Of a stretch of 64,000 bases of DNA, positions 52,039-60,646 are shown piece by piece. This DNA is from UBA3263 sp964554335. Lineage in GTDB: Bacteria > Bacteroidota > Bacteroidia > Bacteroidales > Muribaculaceae. The notes beneath the pieces were generated by a model. That model did no database searches. It saw only the letters and a program-made list of their open reading frames with translations, and was not told the origin of the DNA. A program made the position numbers and the translations under genes. Numbering within the stretch: position 1 is the first letter of the stretch; the number at the start of each line of letters is the position of its first letter. The stretch is from NCBI GenBank assembly GCA_964554335.1, contig CAZKOF010000001.1, positions 18,899-82,898 on the forward strand, given 5' to 3'.

Positions 52039-53238
52039 ATGATCAGGGTTAATTCCAATTTCGGCCGACTGACTCCATCGTATCTTTTCAGCGAGGTTGC
52101 GCGCAAAATCGCTGATTTTCAGGCTGCGAATCCTGATGTCGAGGTTATCCGCATGAGCATCGGCGACGTTACCCGCCCTATTTGTAAGGCCGCAGTCGAG
52201 GCGCTTCACCATGCTGCCGATGAACAGGCCTCACCTAAATCTTTTCATGGTTACGGTCCCGAGCAGGGCTACCTCTTTCTGCGAGAGGCCATAGCCCGCC
52301 ATGATTACAGCGGCCTGCCCGTATCGGCCGATGAAATATTCATTTCCGACGGCGCCAAAAGCGATTTGGGCAATATCGGTGATATACTTGCTCCGGACGC
52401 CCGTGTCGCGGTGACAGACCCCGTTTATCCGGTCTATGTCGATACTAATATCATGGCCGGCCGGCCGATAGAGTATCTTACATGCCGGGAGGAGAACGGA
52501 TTCATGCCCGATCTGCCTGAGAGTGCCCCCGACATAATCTATCTCTGCTATCCGAATAATCCTACCGGAACGGCGATGAGCCGCGTGGAGTTGACTCGGT
52601 GGGTTGACTATGCTCTGGCCAACGATGTGCTGATATTGTATGACTCGGCCTATGAGATTTTCATCTCCGATTCAGATGTGGCCCGGTCGATATATGAAAT
52701 TCCCGGAGCAACGCGCTGCGCTATCGAGTTCCGTTCGTTCAGCAAGACGGCAGGTTTCACCGGACTGCGATGCGGCTACACGGTCGTGCCCGACGAACTG
52801 CGAGGAGTTGATGCGGAGGGAAACACTGTTAGCCTGCGTCAACTTTGGTTGCGTCGTCAGTCAACGAAATTCAACGGAGCGAGCTATCCGATTCAGCGTG
52901 CCGCCGCCGCAATCTATACGCCCGAGGGGCGCCGTCAGGTGCTTCAAACCGTTGCATACTACCGCGAGAATGCCCGCATGATGCTCCGCGAGCTCCCGAA
53001 AGCGGGACTGCGTTGCTACGGCGGCGTAAATGCGCCATATGTTTGGGTAAAGGCACCGGACGGTATCGGCTCATGGGAGTTTTTCGACCGGCTGCTGACC
53101 GGGTGTGGCGTCGCGTCGACTCCGGGCGTAGGCTTCGGCCGGTGTGGCGAGGGCTATGTGCGTCTTACCGCTTTCAATACGCACTCCAACACCCGACGGG
53201 CCCTTTCAAGAATTCAAACCGCTCATAATAACGTTTAA
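52039..53238 (+). CDS. dapL: LL-diaminopimelate aminotransferase
   Basis: A 399-aa PLP enzyme that converts tetrahydrodipicolinate directly to LL-DAP, bypassing the acylated intermediates. N-terminal MIRVNSNFGRLTPSYLFSEV, then IRMSIGDVTRP, SDGAKSDLGNI, CYPNNPTGTA and the Schiff-base lysine Lys236 in SFSKTAGFTGLRCGY identify DapL. Together with dapF just upstream it supplies meso-DAP. The start codon lies directly after the -7 box, so no ribosome-binding site can precede it in the mRNA. Confidence 0.96.
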   Translation: MIRVNSNFGRLTPSYLFSEVARKIADFQAANPDVEVIRMSIGDVTRPICKAAVEALHHAADEQASPKSFHGYGPEQGYLFLREAIARHDYSGLPVSADEIFISDGAKSDLGNIGDILAPDARVAVTDPVYPVYVDTNIMAGRPIEYLTCREENGFMPDLPESAPDIIYLCYPNNPTGTAMSRVELTRWVDYALANDVLILYDSAYEIFISDSDVARSIYEIPGATRCAIEFRSFSKTAGFTGLRCGYTVVPDELRGVDAEGNTVSLRQLWLRRQSTKFNGASYPIQRAAAAIYTPEGRRQVLQTVAYYRENARMMLRELPKAGLRCYGGVNAPYVWVKAPDGIGSWEFFDRLLTGCGVASTPGVGFGRCGEGYVRLTAFNTHSNTRRALSRIQTAHNNV

Positions 53239-53257
53239 CCATTCATCTGTAACTTAA

Positions 53258-55441
53258 ATGCTTCGCTTCAAGGTCGTTGATGAAGCCTTCAACCGTAAGG
53301 CCCGCCCCGTGGAAACCCCGTCGGAACGCCCCGAGGCTTACTACGCCAAGTATGTCTTCAACCGCAAGACAATGTTTGAGTACCTGCCCAAGGCAACCTA
53401 TGCTGCTCTGGTCAACGCCATTGACAACAAACAGCCGCTTCCGGTTGATGTTGCCGATAGTGTTGCCGACGGCATGAAGCGTTGGGCAATCGACAATGGC
53501 GCCCGTCATTATACCCACTGGTTTCACCCGCTGACCGACGGAACGGCCGAGAAGCACGACGCTTTTATCCAGCATGACGGCAAGGGCGGCGTTGTCGAGG
53601 AGTTCACCGGCAAACTGCTCGTGCAGCAGGAACCCGACGCATCGTCGTTTCCAAACGGCGGCATTCGCAACACTTTCGAGGCCCGCGGCTATTCGGCGTG
53701 GGACCTTTCGTCGCCCGCATTCATTCTTGACCAGACACTCTGCATCCCGACGATATTCATTTCCTATACCGGCGAATCGCTCGACTACAAGACACCGCTG
53801 CTGAGAGCGCTGAACGCGGTCGACCGCGCCGCCTCGCGGGTTGCGCGCTATTTCGACCCGGAGGTGCGCCACGTTGTCAGCTATCTCGGCTGGGAGCAGG
53901 AGTATTTTCTGGTCGACGAAGCTCTTTACTCGGCCCGCCCCGACCTGATGCTCACCGGACGCACGCTGATGGGCCATGAAAGCGCCAAGAACCAGCAGCT
54001 CGAAGACCACTATTTCGGCGCCATACCCTCGCGAGTGGAGGCATTCATGTTAGATCTCGAGATCGAGTGCCATAAGCTCGGTATTCCCGCAAAAACGCGC
54101 CATAATGAGGTGGCGCCCAATCAGTTCGAACTTGCCCCGATATTTGAGGAAACCAATCTTTCCAACGACCATAACCTGCTGCTTATGGGGGTTATGAACG
54201 AGGTTGCCCGCCGCCATAACTTCCGTGTTCTGCTTCACGAAAAACCCTTTGACGGCATCAACGGCTCGGGCAAGCATAATAACTGGAGCCTCGGCACCGA
54301 CCGCGGCTGCCTGCTCTTCTCGCCCGGCAAGACGTCGGCCGAAAATCTGCGGTTCCTCGCGTTCATCGCCAACGTGCTGGCCGCAGTCCATGACCATAAC
54401 GCCCTGCTGAAGGCCTCCATCATGTCGGCGACCAATGCCCACCGTCTCGGCGGCCATGAGGCGCCGCCGGCAATTATCTCCATTTTCATGGGGTCGCGCC
54501 TGAGTTATATTCTCGACCGCTTGCAGGAGCTTACGGCTGCCGACCTCGAAAATCTTTCGGGCAAGGAGGGTATGAGTCTCGGTCTCAATCAGATTCCGCA
54601 GATTATGCTCGACAACACAGACCGCAACCGCACGTCGCCGTTTGCATTCACGGGTAACCGCTTTGAATTCCGTGCCGTCGGTTCCAGCGCCAACTGCGCT
54701 TCGGCGATGATTGCCCTTAACGCAGCCGTTGCCGACCGTCTCAACAAGTTCGCTGACAACGTAGACGCTCGCCTGAAGGCCGGTCAGGACTCGACGGAGG
54801 CCATTCTCGCCGAGGTCAAATCGCTTGTCAGCGCGCATAAGGATATTATTTTCGACGGCAACGGCTACTCCGACGAATGGAAGGTCGAGGCGGCACGTCG
54901 CGGACTCGACTGCGAGACTTGTGCGCCGAAAATCTTCGACGCATACCTCGCCGACCGCTCGGTCGAGATGTTTGCCCGCACGGGGGTGTTCACACGGGTT
55001 GAGCTGATGGCCCGCAACGAGGTCAAGTGGGAGATGTACACGAAAAAAATACAGATTGAGGCCCGCGTTCTCGGCGACCTGGCAATCAATCATGTCATTC
55101 CCGTTGCCACGCGCTATCAGTCCGTGCTTCTCGACAACCTATGCAAAATCAAGGAGATTTTCCCCGCTGACAAGAGCGCGAAAATCTCGGCTCAGGACAT
55201 GGCCGCCATTGAGCGCATCAGTGAGCACATCGCAATTATCCGCGAGGACGTGGCCGCCATGATTGAGGCACGCAAGGTTGCCAACCGCATCAAGGATGAG
55301 CGCGAAAAGGCCCTGGCGTATCACGACACGGTGCTTCCGCGCATGGCCACAATCCGATATAACATCGACAAGCTCGAACTCGAGGTTGACGACGAGATGT
55401 GGCCCCTGCCCAAATACCGCGAGCTCCTCTTCATCCGCTGA
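53258..55441 (+). CDS. glnA: Glutamine synthetase type III
   Basis: A 727-aa GSIII enzyme (GlnN type) that makes glutamine from glutamate, ammonia and ATP. The length and the segments YTHWFHPLTDGTAEKHDAF, KTRHNEVAPNQFELAP, EKPFDGINGSGKHNNWSLGT and NRTSPFAFTGNRFEFR are diagnostic of the large GSIII class rather than GSI or GSII. A C-terminal helical extension is present. It lies 19 nt after dapL and could be part of that transcript. A weak TAACTTAA occurs just before the ATG. Confidence 0.97.
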   Translation: MLRFKVVDEAFNRKARPVETPSERPEAYYAKYVFNRKTMFEYLPKATYAALVNAIDNKQPLPVDVADSVADGMKRWAIDNGARHYTHWFHPLTDGTAEKHDAFIQHDGKGGVVEEFTGKLLVQQEPDASSFPNGGIRNTFEARGYSAWDLSSPAFILDQTLCIPTIFISYTGESLDYKTPLLRALNAVDRAASRVARYFDPEVRHVVSYLGWEQEYFLVDEALYSARPDLMLTGRTLMGHESAKNQQLEDHYFGAIPSRVEAFMLDLEIECHKLGIPAKTRHNEVAPNQFELAPIFEETNLSNDHNLLLMGVMNEVARRHNFRVLLHEKPFDGINGSGKHNNWSLGTDRGCLLFSPGKTSAENLRFLAFIANVLAAVHDHNALLKASIMSATNAHRLGGHEAPPAIISIFMGSRLSYILDRLQELTAADLENLSGKEGMSLGLNQIPQIMLDNTDRNRTSPFAFTGNRFEFRAVGSSANCASAMIALNAAVADRLNKFADNVDARLKAGQDSTEAILAEVKSLVSAHKDIIFDGNGYSDEWKVEAARRGLDCETCAPKIFDAYLADRSVEMFARTGVFTRVELMARNEVKWEMYTKKIQIEARVLGDLAINHVIPVATRYQSVLLDNLCKIKEIFPADKSAKISAQDMAAIERISEHIAIIREDVAAMIEARKVANRIKDEREKALAYHDTVLPRMATIRYNIDKLELEVDDEMWPLPKYRELLFIR

Positions 55442-55442
55442 C

Positions 55443-56003
55443 ATGACCTCCCCGACGATATATATTATTGCCGGTTGTAACGGTGCGGGTAAAACGACCG
55501 CATCCTACAATGTTTTGCCCGAGGTTTTGCAGTGTCGTGAGTTTGTTAATGCTGACGAGATAGCCAGAGGACTATCTCCATTTAATCCTGAGAGCATGGC
55601 CATACTTGCAGGAAAACTCATGTTGAAACGCATTGACCAACTCATTGAACAAGGAAAGACATTTGCTATATAAACTACTCTTGCTACCCGCGGATATCAG
55701 AATCTTGTGCTTAGGGCCAAGAAACTGGGATATAAAGTAAATTTGTTGTTCTTTTGGTTGAAGTCACCTGATGTGGCCAAGAAGAGAGTTGCAAAGCGCG
55801 TCAGTGAAGGAGGTCACAATATTCCATCAGATGTTATTGAGAGGCGTTACTGGCGCGGATTAAAAAATTTATTTGAGATTTATATACCGATTGTTGATTT
55901 CTGGTCGTTATATGATAATAATGACAGTACGAAAGCGATTGCCGATAAAGGAACGATTTTCGATACAGATTTATACAGTATAGTATGTCGGAGCGTGAAA
56001 TAA
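55443..56003 (+). pseudogene. Zeta-toxin-like kinase gene interrupted by in-frame TAA
   Basis: ATG 55443 begins MTSPTIYIIAGCNGAGKTT, a P-loop (residues 11-18) of the zeta toxin/UDP-N-acetylglucosamine kinase family, followed by VNADEIARGLSPFNPE. TAA at 55671-55673 (codon 77) stops the frame after GKTFAI. The same frame continues as TTLATRGYQNLVLRAKK, LLFFWLKSPDVAKKRVAKRV and HNIPSDVIERRYWRGLKNL to a stop at 56003. The family pattern is FxxETTL, so the stop most simply replaces a GAA codon. The AT-rich composition differs from the glnA and deacylase genes on each side. A 61-aa gene overlaps the 3' end. Confidence 0.8.
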
Positions 56004-56170
56004 TTGAATTGCGTCAAAAATTGAATCAGGGACTCAGAGAGTCTTACTGCAAGATGTTACAGCGTAAGATGAAGCTTGGCCAGTCCGTGGTCATTGCCGA
56101 TGATAATGGCCGGCCGAAGACCATAACGGCCAAGGAGGCTTGGCGCAGATATGTTACGGCTGAAAAATGA
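55985..56170 (+). CDS. Small protein, possible antitoxin partner of the zeta-like toxin
   Basis: A 61-aa basic, probably helical protein (MSEREIIELRQKLNQGLRES, then KMKLGQSVVIADDNGRPKTI). It overlaps the end of the zeta-like gene by 19 nt and the following deacylase by 4 nt (ATGA). Size, position and shared AT-rich composition suggest a cognate partner, but I do not recognise a named antitoxin family. Its frame is intact while the toxin is interrupted. Confidence 0.62.
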   Translation: MSEREIIELRQKLNQGLRESYCKMLQRKMKLGQSVVIADDNGRPKTITAKEAWRRYVTAEK

Positions 56171-56733
56171 CCGGGATGACGATTTATGACGGGCGGCCGG
56201 AGGATGGGGTTGCACGGACGGATGCCGAGTTGGCGGTCTATGAATTGCTTGACGGGCTCGGCGTCGGTTACCGCACATGCGTGCATCCGGCAGCATTCAC
56301 AATGGAGGAGTGCGAGGCCGTGCGCGCGGCAATCGGCGCCCCGGTGTTTAAGAATCTCTTTTTGACCAACCGGCAGCAAACGCAGTATTACCTGTTGATG
56401 CTTCCTGCTGACAAACCGTTTAAAACCAAGTACCTCTCGGGTCAGCTCGGTTGCGCGCGTCTGTCGTTTGCTTCAGCCGAGGCGATGGAGGAACTGCTGC
56501 ATATCAGGCCCGGGGCCGTGTCGCCAATGGGGTTGATTCATGACCGGGAGGGCCGTGTCAGGTTAATCGTTGACAATGATTTGCGCGATGCTCAGGTCTA
56601 TGCTTGTCATCCGTGTGTGAACACGGCCAGTGTTGTCCTGTCGCTCGAAGACCTGCTCGGGAGGGTCATTCCGGCAACGTCTCATTCCCCGCGGTGGGTT
56701 AACCTTCCACTCATAGAGCCGGAAGAGGTATGA
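56167..56733 (+). CDS. Prolyl-tRNA deacylase-like protein (YbaK/ProX family)
   Basis: A 188-aa trans-editing domain protein. HPAAFTMEECEAVRAAIGAP, VFKNLFLTNRQQTQYYLLML, KYLSGQLGCARLSFASAEAM and GAVSPMGLIHD match the ProX/PrdX branch that removes alanine from mischarged tRNA-Pro. The conserved Lys in FKNLFL is the catalytic-site residue of the family. An alternative ATG at 56176 is possible. It overlaps the small gene upstream and the dtd gene downstream by 4 nt each. Confidence 0.9.
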   Translation: MTGMTIYDGRPEDGVARTDAELAVYELLDGLGVGYRTCVHPAAFTMEECEAVRAAIGAPVFKNLFLTNRQQTQYYLLMLPADKPFKTKYLSGQLGCARLSFASAEAMEELLHIRPGAVSPMGLIHDREGRVRLIVDNDLRDAQVYACHPCVNTASVVLSLEDLLGRVIPATSHSPRWVNLPLIEPEEV

Positions 56734-57185
56734 GAGTGGTGATTCAGCGCGTTGGGCGTGCGTCGGTGAGCGTTGCTCCGGACTATTTTCAGGAAATCGG
56801 CGGCGGCATGATGATTCTTGTCGGAGTTGAAAGTGGCGACAGTGCCGACGACGTTGACTATCTTGTGCGCAAAACCGCAGGGTTACGCATTTTTGATGAT
56901 GAGCAGGGGGTGATGAACCGCTCGGTCGTTGACGTCGGCGGCGAAATTCTTGCCATCAGTCAGTTTACTCTGTTGGCATCCACGCGCAAAGGCAACCGCC
57001 CGAGCTATGTGCGTTCGGCCTCCGGGGCAGAGGCGCTCGGGCTCTATGAGGACTTTTGCCACGAGTTGGCGGCGCTGACCGGTCGGGAGGTAAAGCGGGG
57101 CGTTTTTGGTGCCCGCATGATAGTTGAGTTGGTCAATGACGGCCCGGTCACAATAATCATCGACTCGCGCAACCGGGATATTTGA
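56730..57185 (+). CDS. dtd: D-aminoacyl-tRNA deacylase
   Basis: A 151-aa proofreading enzyme that releases D-amino acids from tRNA. The family motifs SQFTL (residues 77-81) and the Gly138-cisPro139 loop (NDGPVT) are both present, as is the N-terminal MRVVIQRVGRASVSV. Its 4-nt overlap with the ProX-like gene makes a small two-gene tRNA-proofreading unit. It converges on the suf operon with only 3 bp between them. Confidence 0.96.
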   Translation: MRVVIQRVGRASVSVAPDYFQEIGGGMMILVGVESGDSADDVDYLVRKTAGLRIFDDEQGVMNRSVVDVGGEILAISQFTLLASTRKGNRPSYVRSASGAEALGLYEDFCHELAALTGREVKRGVFGARMIVELVNDGPVTIIIDSRNRDI

Positions 57186-57188
57186 TTT

Positions 57189-58391
57189 TCAGGAGAGAAG
57201 GGCGGCGGTACGTCGCAGGGCCGAAATGAAGGCGTCGACCTCGGCGGGGGTGTTGTAGGCCGCAAATCCTATTCTGACGGTTCCTTCGATTTCGAGGGCG
57301 TGCATCAGCGGTTGGGCGCAGTGGTGGCCGGTGCGCACTTCGATACCCTGCTTGTCGAGCAGCATGCCGACGTCGTAATGGTGGGCACCTTCGAGGTTGA
57401 AGCTGATGACGGGGCCTTTGCCCGGGGCGGTGCCGTAGATTTTCATGCCGGGGATTGTGAGCATCTCGTCGGTGCAGTATTGCAGCAGGGCGTGCTCGTG
57501 GGCGGCGATGTTGTCAATGCCGATGCTGTTTATGAAGTCGAGGGTGGGGGATATGGCGCTTATGCCGACAAAGTCGGGCGTTCCGGCCTCGAACTTGTAG
57601 GGAAGCTCGGCAAAGGTTGTGCCTTCGAAACTAACGTGGCCGATCATTTCGCCGCCACCCTGGTAGGGGGGCATCTTCTCGAGCAGTCCGCGGCGTCCGT
57701 AGAGTACTCCGATGCCTGTCGGACCATACATTTTATGGAGCGAGAAAGCGTAGAAATCGGCGTCGAGGGCGCGGACGTCGGGACGCATGTGGGCAACGGC
57801 CTGGGCGCCGTCGATGAGCGCGGGGATGCCGTGGGAGTGTGCCTCGGCAATCATTTCGGCGACGGGGTTCAGTGTCCCGAGTACGTTGCTGACGTGGGCG
57901 ACGGCGACCAAACGGGTGCGTTCGCTGAAGAGGCTGCAGTAGACGTTGAGGTCGAGTGAGCCGTCGGGGAGAATGGGGACTACGCGGAGGGTTGCGCCCC
58001 TGAGCTGCCAGGGCACGATGTCGGCGTGGTGTTCCATCGATGTCAGAATCACTTCATCGTCGGCGGTGAAATCCCGGCCGAGCGAAGCGGCGACGAGGTT
58101 GATGGCTTCGGTTGTGCCGCGCGTGAAGATGATTTCTTCGGTTGAGGAGGCGTTGACCCATTCGCGTATGCGTTCGCGGGCGTGTTCCTGAAGGGCCGTG
58201 GCTTCTTGCGAGAGCGTGTGGACTCCGCGGTGGACGTTCGCTTTTGCTCCGAAATAGCCGGCGGTTATGGATTCGACAACCTCGCGGGGGGTCTGGGAGG
58301 TCGCAACGTTGTCGAGGTAGACCATCCGGCGACCGTAGATCTCGCGGTTGAGGGCGGGGAAATGATTGCGTATTTTGTTGACGTCAAGCAT
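57189..58391 (-). CDS. sufS: Cysteine desulfurase SufS
   Basis: A 400-aa PLP enzyme that takes sulfur from cysteine for Fe-S cluster assembly. I use ATG 58391; GTG 58397 is two codons upstream. The PLP lysine is Lys220 in SLHKMYGPTG and the persulfide cysteine is Cys358 in RTGHHCAQPL, in the short-loop form typical of group II (SufS) enzymes. The N-terminal cofactor motif reads DNVATSQTP. The start overlaps sufD by 8 nt. No sufE or sufU lies beside it. Confidence 0.95.
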   Translation of the reverse strand: MLDVNKIRNHFPALNREIYGRRMVYLDNVATSQTPREVVESITAGYFGAKANVHRGVHTLSQEATALQEHARERIREWVNASSTEEIIFTRGTTEAINLVAASLGRDFTADDEVILTSMEHHADIVPWQLRGATLRVVPILPDGSLDLNVYCSLFSERTRLVAVAHVSNVLGTLNPVAEMIAEAHSHGIPALIDGAQAVAHMRPDVRALDADFYAFSLHKMYGPTGIGVLYGRRGLLEKMPPYQGGGEMIGHVSFEGTTFAELPYKFEAGTPDFVGISAISPTLDFINSIGIDNIAAHEHALLQYCTDEMLTIPGMKIYGTAPGKGPVISFNLEGAHHYDVGMLLDKQGIEVRTGHHCAQPLMHALEIEGTVRIGFAAYNTPAEVDAFISALRRTAALLS

Positions 58392-59661
58392 TGGCACATT
58401 GATTATTGGTCAGGGAGCAGTCGGCACACGAGGCGCCGAGGCCGGCGAAGCGATGCTCAACCAGGTGGCGCAGGCGGTCGGCGAGTCCGGGAATGTGGAC
58501 GGTAGAGATTACGTCGCCTACGAATGCCTCCATCAGCATCCGGCGGGCCTGTCCTTCGGGAATTCCGCGCTGGCGCATGTAGAATAGGGCATTGGTGTCG
58601 AGTTGGCCGGTTGTGGCACCGTGGCTGCACTTGACTTCGTCGCAGTAGATTTCGAGCATCGGTTCGGTGTGCATCATGGCGTCGGGCGAGGCGAGCATGT
58701 TGCGGTTGGTCTGGTGTGCATCGGTAAATCGTGCGGCTTCATCGACAACGATGAGGCCGTTGAACGTGCAGCGGCTGCTTCCGTCGGCAACGTACTTGAA
58801 GAGTTGCGACGAGGAGGAGTGTTCGGCGTGGTGGTGTATGCGGGTTGCGAAAGTCGCGCGTTGGCCGGCGTCGGCAATAACGAGGCCGTTGACCGTCGCG
58901 CAGGCTCCGCTGCCGTCGATGTCGACCGAGGCGCGCATTCTTGAGTCGCCGCAGCTGAGGGTCGCAGCCGTTGCGTTGAGGCGGGCGTTATCGGCGAGGC
59001 GGGCATTGAGGGTTGTGCGGCGGGTTGTCCGGGCCGATGACTCTTCGATGAAGTCAATGGAGAGTTCAGCGCCTTCGGCGAGGTCAATCTTTATCAGTTC
59101 GGCCGAAAGGTATCGGTGGGTGGCGTCCTGGGTATGGTCGCAGACGAGTATTGATGCGCGGGCGTTGCGTCCGAGCGATATTTCCATGCGTCTGACTGCC
59201 ATGAGGTCGAGCGGGGCAGAGAAGATGTTGACCAGCTGCAGGGGTTTTTCGCAGGCGATGCCGTCGTCGACGCGCAGGCTGACGCCGTCGGTCCATAACA
59301 GGTCGTTGAGGCGCGTTTCAGCGTCGTCGAACCCGAAGTCGGGGAGCAAATCCTGAGCTGAGCGAAGGGAGGAGAAATGGACGCCGCGGGGCATGCGTTC
59401 GCTGAGGCGCGCCGGGGCGGAGAAGATGTCGTTGACAACCGCGGCGGGGGCGGCTGAGATAGCCGGGACGTCGCATCCGAACGACCGGGCCACGTCGACT
59501 TCGATAGGCAGTCGCTGAAGATTCATGCCGTAGTCGGTCGGCGCGAAAGCGTCGTCGAGTCCGCCGGCTTCGGCGAGGCGCCTGCGTTGGTCCGGGCGGC
59601 TGCCGATATGTTCCGATGCCTTGTCGTAGAGGTCGAGATATTGTTTGACGGGGGTGCTCAT
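58384..59661 (-). CDS. sufD: Fe-S cluster assembly protein SufD
   Basis: A 425-aa scaffold subunit of the SufBCD complex. The N-terminal helical region is followed by a parallel beta-helix, and the C-terminal SufB/SufD core has CDEVKCSHGATTGQLDTNAL and RGIPEGQARRMLMEAFVGD, with the conserved histidine thought to help bind the cluster. It overlaps sufC (ATGA) and sufS. It lacks a cysteine-rich SufB N-terminus, so I read it as SufD rather than SufB. Confidence 0.93.
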   Translation of the reverse strand: MSTPVKQYLDLYDKASEHIGSRPDQRRRLAEAGGLDDAFAPTDYGMNLQRLPIEVDVARSFGCDVPAISAAPAAVVNDIFSAPARLSERMPRGVHFSSLRSAQDLLPDFGFDDAETRLNDLLWTDGVSLRVDDGIACEKPLQLVNIFSAPLDLMAVRRMEISLGRNARASILVCDHTQDATHRYLSAELIKIDLAEGAELSIDFIEESSARTTRRTTLNARLADNARLNATAATLSCGDSRMRASVDIDGSGACATVNGLVIADAGQRATFATRIHHHAEHSSSSQLFKYVADGSSRCTFNGLIVVDEAARFTDAHQTNRNMLASPDAMMHTEPMLEIYCDEVKCSHGATTGQLDTNALFYMRQRGIPEGQARRMLMEAFVGDVISTVHIPGLADRLRHLVEHRFAGLGASCADCSLTNNQCANA

Positions 59662-60443
59662 TGCGCTTGGGCGTCGATTTCGTTCTTGATCCAGTCATAG
59701 CCGCGCTCTTCGAGTTCGAGGGCAAGCTCGGGACCGCCGCTGCGCACGATGCGGCCTTTATATAGGACGTGGACAAAATCGGGTTTTATATAGTCGAGCA
59801 GGCGCTGGTAGTGGGTAATCACTATGGTCCCCGTCTGCGGGGTTTTGAGCTTGTTGACTCCCGAGGCAACGATGCGGAGGGCATCGATGTCGAGTCCCGA
59901 GTCGGTTTCGTCGAGAATACTGAGTTTCGGTTCGAGTACTGCCATCTGAAAGATTTCGTTGCGCTTCTTTTCGCCTCCGGAAAATCCTTCGTTGACCGGG
60001 CGAGAGGCGAGTTTGGCATCGAGGTCGACAACGGAGCGCTTCTCTTTCATCATTGCGAGGAATTCCGAGGCTGTCAGCGGGGGCTGACCGAAGTATTTGC
60101 GCTTTGCATTGACTGCGGCGCGCATGAAGTTGGTCATTGACACCCCGGGAATCTCAACGGGATATTGGAACGAGAGGAACAGGCCTTCGTGGCTGCGGTC
60201 TTCGGGCGGGAGCGCGAGGAGGTCAACGCCGTTGAGTGTCGCCGTGCCGCCGAGCAGTGTGTAGACGGGATTGCCGGCTAACACTGCCGAAAAGGTCGAT
60301 TTTCCCGAGCCGTTGGGGCCCATGATTGCGTGGACCTCGCCGGGGCGAACCTGAAGGTCTACACCTTTTAATATTTCTTTGCCGTCGACGGAGGCACGGA
60401 GATTGCGCACGTCGAGCAGGAATTCAGAGTTTTGGTTATTCAT
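59658..60443 (-). CDS. sufC: Fe-S assembly ATPase SufC
   Basis: A 261-aa ABC-type ATPase that drives the SufBCD scaffold. Walker A GPNGSGKST (Lys48), signature FSGGEKKRNEI, and Walker B with the SufC-specific LSILDETDSGLDIDAL are present, then TGTIVITHYQRLL. It is the first gene of the operon, from the -7 box at 60470-60477. SufB, which normally precedes sufC in Bacteroidota, is not here. Confidence 0.97.
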   Translation of the reverse strand: MNNQNSEFLLDVRNLRASVDGKEILKGVDLQVRPGEVHAIMGPNGSGKSTFSAVLAGNPVYTLLGGTATLNGVDLLALPPEDRSHEGLFLSFQYPVEIPGVSMTNFMRAAVNAKRKYFGQPPLTASEFLAMMKEKRSVVDLDAKLASRPVNEGFSGGEKKRNEIFQMAVLEPKLSILDETDSGLDIDALRIVASGVNKLKTPQTGTIVITHYQRLLDYIKPDFVHVLYKGRIVRSGGPELALELEERGYDWIKNEIDAQAQ

Positions 60444-60469
60444 CGTGGGTATAACGCTTTTTCAAGTTG

Positions 60470-60477
60470 CAAAGTTA
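60470..60477 (-). promoter_or_regulatory. -7 promoter box TAACTTTG of the sufCDS operon
   Basis: CAAAGTTA on the plus strand gives TAACTTTG on the minus strand, 26 bp upstream of the sufC start. -33 box not obvious. Confidence 0.7.
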
Positions 60478-60611
60478 CGAAAAAAATGGCTCAACGGCGA
60501 AGATTTTTAAGTTCTTTGTGGTTGTAAACCTAAATAGCTGACAATCAGGTGGTTTTTACCCCCCCGTCTGTTAATAAAGGTTAAAAGCTATGGTGACATG
60601 AAAATAATTGC

Positions 60612-60619
60612 TATCTTTG
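60612..60619 (+). promoter_or_regulatory. -7 promoter box TATCTTTG of the WecA-like gene
   Basis: An exact TAnnTTTG match 27 bp before the ATG at 60647; the -33 region is unclear. Confidence 0.65.
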
Positions 60620-60646
60620 CCCGTGACTGACTGAAAAAAACACATT

